Assembly: GCA_029204225.1 (NCBI GenBank)
Contig: CM055101.1
Coordinates: forward strand, 58,996,094-59,060,093
From: Diphasiastrum complanatum
Lineage: Eukaryota > Streptophyta > Lycopodiopsida > Lycopodiales > Lycopodiaceae
DNA length: 64,000 nucleotides
Direction of reading: 5' to 3'
The translations under genes were made by a program, and so were the position numbers. A model generated the notes under the pieces. It had not been told where the DNA came from, searched no databases, and saw nothing but the letters and a program-made list of their open reading frames with translations. The first letter of the stretch is position 1, and each line of letters starts with the position of its first letter. Shown piece after piece: positions 58,299-64,000 of this stretch.

Positions 58299-58939
58299 TT
58301 AGAGGAACCGTCTAATATAATCATGTGCACCCGCTGAAGGTCTGTGATATGTCAAATGTATCCAATAGACGTGCTGCCTGTGTGAACCATGATAAGTGAT
58401 AACCCAAACTGTGGAGGTGCTGAGATGATATGAGTGCCGCCTGTGGATATCTCTGTGCATTAGTGGGTAGTAGCCGGAGGCGCTGTATATATGTGATGAG
58501 TCGGAAGATGGCATCAAATTGTAAAGGTGGAACTGCATCCTTGAAGGGTCTCCAAACTTGGAAACTTCTCCGTGATAACATAAGGACCTGGAGGCATGAG
58601 ATACTGGCCCAATAAGCAGAGGTGACTGCTGGGTACCATGTCTCTGCGGCATACAGTGCAGTAGGGGAGACAAAAGTATCAAATAGCCGACACTTACTCG
58701 GGGCATCCCGAACAGATCTCTGGAAGCAGGCACGCTCAAGCTGGACCAAGGAGGCATGTCCCTTCCCAAGGCTGGCTGTGAAAAGAACCAAATATGGGAC
58801 CAGTGAAAAGAACTCCGAGATAGGTGTAGGATGACACAATCTCCAACGTCTGTCCATCTAGAAAAAGCTCCTGTCGTTGCATGAAAGCCCTGGATGTGTT
58901 GAAGACCATAATTTTGGTCTTCTCAGTGTTGACCTGCAA
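58299..58939 (-). pseudogene. LINE reverse transcriptase, C-terminal part
   Basis: Motifs NTEKTKIMVF and SSYTYLGVLFTG (58,780-58,939), then after a frameshift SLGKGHASLVQLERACF, SPTALYAAETW and a helical C-terminal part. These are the conserved thumb-side motifs of non-LTR reverse transcriptases. Catalytic fingers/palm and endonuclease are absent. Confidence 0.75.
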
Positions 58940-61439
58940 ACCTCACCTAGTAGAGAGAGAGAGAGTTTTGTGATTCATGCAGGTGCTGCAATCCGTAGGG
59001 AGGTTGGTGGCCTATCAGGTTCGAGAACGGGCAGCCGGTCCATTGAATGCCCTCTTCAACTCTTTTTTTTTTTTTTTGTATGCTTTATGCAACAATCTGA
59101 AAATCCTAAAATTTCTCTGATTCTGACTACGGGCAGAACCTTCTGTCTTTTAGAATCTTAGAAGCCTGAGAAACCCTTCTGAAATCCTGTATTCTGCCCT
59201 CTCAGCAAGAACACTGGAAAGAAAGGTTTAGTTTGCTCCAGTTTACAGGTTTTAGAAGCCTTTCTTCTGATTTTCAGATTAACAACCCGAAGTATTTGAA
59301 AACAAATTTGTTCTGAAGCTTTCTTTTCTTTTTTGGCTTTTTCAGATTAACTAGATGTGAAAAGACTACCTGTCCTTTGTATGCCATCAAGTAGGTGTGA
59401 ATAGGCAGGCCTTTTGCAGCTTTACAAAACCAGAGTTTGTTGTTCCTTTTTCCTGAACAGATTGCTTAACTCATCTCTTTTTTGCAAAAGTATGGTGGAA
59501 AAAAGAAAAGCAACACATTCCTTTTCAAAGCAATCCTGAAATGGACTTTTTATGTTTGAGAAGGAATCTCACTGAATTTTTTCTAGTTTCCATTCACTTT
59601 CACCAAAAATACAGATACTTAAAGCCAAAAACCATAAACAACCTTCCAAAAAGAATCAGAATTTTGTCAAAAAGCCAGCAAGTCAAGATTATTTAATAAA
59701 GAGTAAAAATTTCTCTAATCGTTTCTTATGAAAGCACCAAGAATCAGAACTAGAAAATAGAGTATTTCCACATTAAGATTCAGGTCCATATTTGCCAAAA
59801 AGGCATCCAATATGTCCTAATCCCATACTCTATATTCAATTCCCAAAATTTCAAAAGAGCTTGACCAATCATGCTAGAAAAATTGCAAAAACCAAATTCA
59901 TAAAGCTTCAATCCATGTTTCAATTTTCCCCAATTGGTGTGGATGAGGCCCCGAGATGCTCCCATGACCAAGGGCCCCAGTTCCCTATTTGCGGGAACTG
60001 CTAGGTACATGATCAGTTTACCGAACCTGACCATCCGTGTAAACATTGGATTCTTTCAAAACCCAGTTAGCAACTTGTGCTTGGGTACTGATGAGACATA
60101 GGCAATGTTGTTTGGCTAAGATTTTTTGTTTATCGGATTCTATATTATTGTTTCGATATAGATCCTTTGAATTTTGTGGTTGCATGTATGACATCACTGA
60201 CTTCTCAATAAAAAATTTGTGAAATTGGATATATTCTAATTTTACAAATAGATATTTTTCTGTCACTTTAGCGGGCATGCATATTCCTAATAAATTTTCG
60301 TCCAAGTAGTGGCCATCTGTATGTTCTTATTGGCGATTCTTGAGAGGGTGCGCATGCCCCTATAGCTAGTTTGATATTTTACTAATCAGCACTAACATCT
60401 CTTGCTTGATGTCATGTTGGTAAGGTTCTTGTTGTTTCGTGATAATTTTTTTTTTAATATCAAATTTCTATTTTTTTTCCTATGTTTTCCTTTTGTATCT
60501 TCTATTTCTATATATGGCTTTTCTTTTTCCCCTTCTTCTTGGAACTTTGTTTGAGTTCTTGGTCCATTGCTTATTAAGGGTAATCTTTTACTTCTAGTTC
60601 ACCTGTATATTCTCCTTTCCTCTATCTAGCTCTTGTTTCAAAAGGCTTTTGGAGTTTGCTTGAGTTTACAATTTATCGCCTATTAAGTTGCTGTGTGGCT
60701 TTCTTTTCACCTTTCAATATTGGTTATTGCTATTGGTAATAAAGAAAGTAAAATAAAATAAGAATTCCTTCATGTATGGTTGTAGTCAAGTTTTTCTTCG
60801 TTGCGCTTCATTATATAAATATTCCAACAATTTCTTAATGTTTAGGTTCTTGTTCTTGATGGTATCAAAGTCATAAAGTAAGTTTTATGATAAATCTTGC
60901 CTCTTGTAAAGAATTTTTGTACAACTGGCTCATTGGTGGTTCTTGTAATTTACCACCACCACGAGTTAGTATAAAATCTTTTCGAAAGAATTTTGTGTGA
61001 TTGATGCTCTCATGGTCAAATTAACTTTGTCTCACCATGTTAGAGTTTGAACCATACTCACATGAAGTTTCCTTTCTTTGGGTCCTTTTAGGATCAAGGG
61101 ATTTTTGGTTAGTTTCATGAAAGACTTTTGGTGTGAGAGGGAGTCAAGTAGTGTTACTTCAAGAAGTTGCGGGCAGCTGATCGCATGCTATTGTCAGTGA
61201 TCTTTCGAGTGTAAAAGACGTACCTATTTATGTGCCTCACCTCTTTACAACAGTCCTGTTAAACAAATGAGGGGTGTGGTCAACTAATGTTGACCTCAGA
61301 ACAATTACCTTCCGGAGGCCTGGTCTTAAACACTTGCCTGACTACTCAAAATATAATCTTTGGCTCTCCTTCTATCAACACTTTAGAGGTTTGCTCTGGA
61401 GTGTGCTTCTGGCGTTGTGTGGAAGACTTGTGATGAGAT
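58940..61439. other. AT-rich spacer
   Basis: No gene recognised. A short T run lies at ~59,061-59,077. TGGTATCAAAGTC at ~60,858 resembles a primer-binding site, but no LTR edge was found before it. Confidence 0.4.
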
Positions 61440-61938
61440 GTGTCTCCTCATGGTAGGTCGGATAGCTCGGACCGCAACATGACTGTCTAATGTATTGTCT
61501 CTGATCTCTTTGTGTGTGTGCATGTGTATCTTCATCATCCTTATCATTATCACCACCGACACAGCTGACTCTGGATCTGTCCTAGATCTCCTTCTCGAGA
61601 AGAAGGATGTAATTTGGAGCTGTGGTGTTGGGTGACTCCGCTGCTTTGTTTGACATTAGTCCTGTTGTAATAAGAACATCTCCCGTACCATAAGTGCCAC
61701 ACAATGTGGATCCTCATATGTGATGAGTGAGCGCAATGTAATTAGCATGTCTCGAAATGAGCAATGATATCTCCCTCTAATTTCATAATAGGTAGGGCAT
61801 CGGAAGATGAAGTGTTCCTCAGACTTCACCTCATCTGGGGAACATAGCTGACAGATCCTGTCCTCTCTCAGAATACCTTGGAACCGTCTAGTCTCAATCC
61901 CAAGCTGGTTAGAAGAAATATGAAGCTGACCAAGTATG
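61440..61938 (-). pseudogene. LINE C-terminal remnant
   Basis: Minus strand: DRICQLCSPDEVKSEEHF, IFRCPTYYEIRGRYHC and ALMVREMFLL, homologous to 57,960-58,225 but without its stop. An acidic/His-rich tail (DNDKDDEDTHAHTQRDQR) follows on the same strand near 61,450-61,560, in the position of the Arg-rich tails at 57.2-57.8 kb. It is cut at 61,939 by the copia LTR. Confidence 0.65.
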
Positions 61939-62328
61939 TGTCAAATTCCAAGGCCTAGCTATGGAGTATCATAACAGCATAGTAAGCACACTATGAAAGC
62001 TTCAGAAAACCAGCTATGGAGTAGAACACAAAAACAAGAGAGAGAGGACTTCAAAGCTCACACAACATGAATGAATATTCAAAGTGTAGTAGGGCGTGGA
62101 AACCCCTCCAAAGTTTGGGCTACATATAGCATGTTATGTATAGAGGTGGTGTCTTGCTAATTCTAGCTCTAGAACCCACATGGGTCCTTAACCTACTTGA
62201 TTTACTTGCCTAATTAGCACAAGTGGGGTGTACTATGTACATAAATGTTTTACCCCCATGTCTTATGCACAACTTACAAGTTACAAGTATACAAGCCTTA
62301 AGGGGCAAAATAGGCATTTATTTCAACA
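61939..62328 (-). mobile_element. 3' LTR of a minus-strand Ty1/copia element
   Basis: On the minus strand it begins TGTTGAAATAA after the purine tract ATTGAGGGGGGG and ends TTTGACA, inside LINE sequence. About 390 bp. The other LTR lies beyond the window, so the target duplication cannot be checked. Confidence 0.8.
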
Positions 62329-62340
62329 CCCCCCCTCAAT

Positions 62341-64000
62341 GGCTATTTTGTTCATACCAACACCTAGCATGCTACGAAACTTTTCAAATTTTTCTCTACT
62401 AAGTGCCTTAGTAAAGATATCTGCTGCTTGTTCGTTGGTATCACAGTACTCGAGCTGAATTTCTCCGCTTTGTATCTTCTCTCGTAAGAAGTGTTGATCC
62501 ACCTCAATATGCTTCGTACGAGCATGGTACACAGGATTTTTGGGCAAGCTGGATGCAACTCTGGCTGTCACACGGAAAGAATAGTAGGACCATCCTGTGG
62601 AATCTGCACCTCCCCAAGAAGTCTCCTGAGCATATTGCCTCGCAGGTAGCTTTTGCCACTAGCCCTGTACTCAGCCTCTGTCGATGATAAGGTAACTGTG
62701 GGCTGTTTCTTGCTACACCAAGAAATGGCCCCTGAAACCAAGGTTAAAAGTGTAACCTGTGGTCGACTTTCGATCATCCCCTATCACCTGCCCAATCCGA
62801 ATCAGTAAAGCCTCCAAGCTGAAGCTTTCCGTCATCTGTGTACTCAATCCCATAGCAGGTTGTCCCTTTGACATACCTCAAAACCCTCTTGGCTGCTTCC
62901 AATGTGCTTCAGTTGGAGAACTCATGAACTGGCTTGCTACACCAACCGCATAGGAAATGTCTGGTCTCGTAGTGGTGAGATAAATCAGGCTACCCACAAG
63001 CTGCCTATAAAGAGTCTCCGTCCACAAAAGGAGTGCCATCATCTCTGGATGGCTTACTGCTGGTATCAATGGGCGTGGAAACGGGTTTGCAATCCTGCAT
63101 GTTGAACCTGTTCAAAACTTCACATGCATAATTGGCTTGGGAAATAAACACACAGTTTTTCCTTTTTCCAAACCTCCAAACCAAGACAATAGTGGATTAA
63201 GCCCAAATCCTTCATCTCGAACTCATTTGATAAATGAGCCTTCACCTTTTCAATAAAGCTGCCCATTGTTACCCGTGATGACCAAGTCATCCACATAGAG
63301 AACTATCAAAACAATGTTCCCATCTTCCTCCTTCACGAACAGGTTGCAATCCGACTGACTCTTTATGAATTGCTCCTTGGCAAAATAGTCGTCAATACGA
63401 CTATACCAGGCCCTGGGTGCCTGCTTCAAACATATAAGGCCTTCTTAAGCCTGCATACCATACTTCCTTGCCCTTAGCCTTAAAACTTGTGGCTGTTCCA
63501 TGTAGACTTCTTCAGCCAACTGTCCATTAAGAAAAGCACATCTTCACGATCCATTTGGATGGTACCTCCCAACCAAAAAATGCAGCCAATGCTAAAACCA
63601 ACATGATAGAGTCATCTTAGCTACCGGTGCAAACGTCTCATCATAGTCCAAGCCCTCCTTCTGTGCATAGCCTTAGCAACCAACCTGCCTTATGCTTGTT
63701 CGATGCTCCCATCAGATTTGTATTTGTTCCCTGTAGTCCCACTTACAGCCAATAGGACGCTTCCCTTTTGGTAACTTTACCAAATCCCATGTATCATTCT
63801 TGAGAATGGAGTCGTACTCCTCTTGCATAGCATGTTGCCATACCTTCTCATCTGCTGCCTAAACGAATTTATGTGGATCTTGTGAATCCAAATAGTAGTC
63901 ATAAGTGCATAGTTTGTCTCCTGGTGTTCATGCTGCTGGGCTTGCCTTTGAGACCTCCTAGCCCCTGGATTGCTGCTCTCTCCCTCATCCAATATCAAAC
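62341..64000 (-). pseudogene. Ty1/copia reverse transcriptase and RNase H, partial
   Basis: From right to left: linker with SNPGARRSQRQ and ILKNDTW-like sequence (63,777-63,998), reverse transcriptase with LYVDDLVITGN at ~63,270, [20 protein letters not shown] at ~62,960-63,020, RNase H with SSTEAEYRA (~62,670) and CDTNEQAADIFTKALS (~62,395-62,445). Several frame changes, so inactive as sequenced. Integrase, protease and gag lie past the window end. Confidence 0.87.

Noticed and set aside
59978-60000. Short hairpin AGTTCCC-loop-GGGAACT
   Set aside because: A 7-bp stem is common by chance in AT-rich DNA and has no neighbouring gene to regulate.
60850-60870. TGGTATCAAAGTC as a further primer-binding site
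   Set aside because: No TG...CA repeat edge or paired LTR was found next to it.

Overview
The window is plant nuclear DNA. It holds one intron-rich, apparently intact gene for eukaryotic DNA topoisomerase II, a decayed nuclear 18S/25S ribosomal DNA fragment, a chromodomain Ty3/gypsy element, Ty1/copia elements, LINE remnants and long dinucleotide repeats. The lineage cannot be fixed from the sequence. The rDNA and the retroelement-filled spacing would suit a large land-plant genome, possibly a non-flowering one, but that is inference. Everything outside the topoisomerase gene is repeats or relics, apart from one possible isolated first exon near 54.8 kb.

Region 1-26.3 kb is built from one non-autonomous retroelement family. 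Positions 1-10.4 kb are a near-perfect head-to-tail array of a 3.7-kb unit. Each unit carries a 512-bp LTR on the minus strand (TGTCATGT...ACATGACA) followed on that strand by a primer-binding site complementary to initiator tRNA-Met, so the array reads internal-LTR-internal-LTR-internal. No pol gene is present. The internal part holds ~290-bp inverted arms and a short signal-peptide-like reading frame seen in six copies. Older, diverged copies fill 10.4-13.3 kb and 21.3-26.3 kb. Between them sits an rDNA pseudogene: 18S, partial ITS1, a chromovirus inserted in ITS1, then ITS2 and the first ~115 bp of 25S. The 5.8S gene is deleted. A 687-bp solo LTR with a 5-bp target duplication lies at 22.62-23.31 kb.

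Region 26.3-41.3 kb holds a minus-strand LTR remnant, a gag-only LTR element (26.84-31.86 kb) with a T-rich, repeat-filled leader, a second gag-only relic (35.7-37.5 kb), and a minus-strand Ty1/copia relic with its 3' LTR (37.9-41.3 kb).

Region 41.3-50.4 kb is the topoisomerase II gene: 21 coding exons whose predicted splice sites join into an open frame of 1527 codons plus stop. It carries an in-frame 153-bp tandem duplication in the C-terminal part, short tandem repeats in the presumed leader, and a 170-bp tandem repeat beyond its 3' end.

Region 50.8-64 kb holds a dimeric ~115-bp tandem array next to another tRNA-Met-primed LTR, a copia protease fragment, the possible first exon, a scrambled LINE locus (57.0-58.9 kb), a second LINE remnant (61.4-61.94 kb), and the 3' half of a minus-strand Ty1/copia element that inserted into that LINE and runs off the window end.
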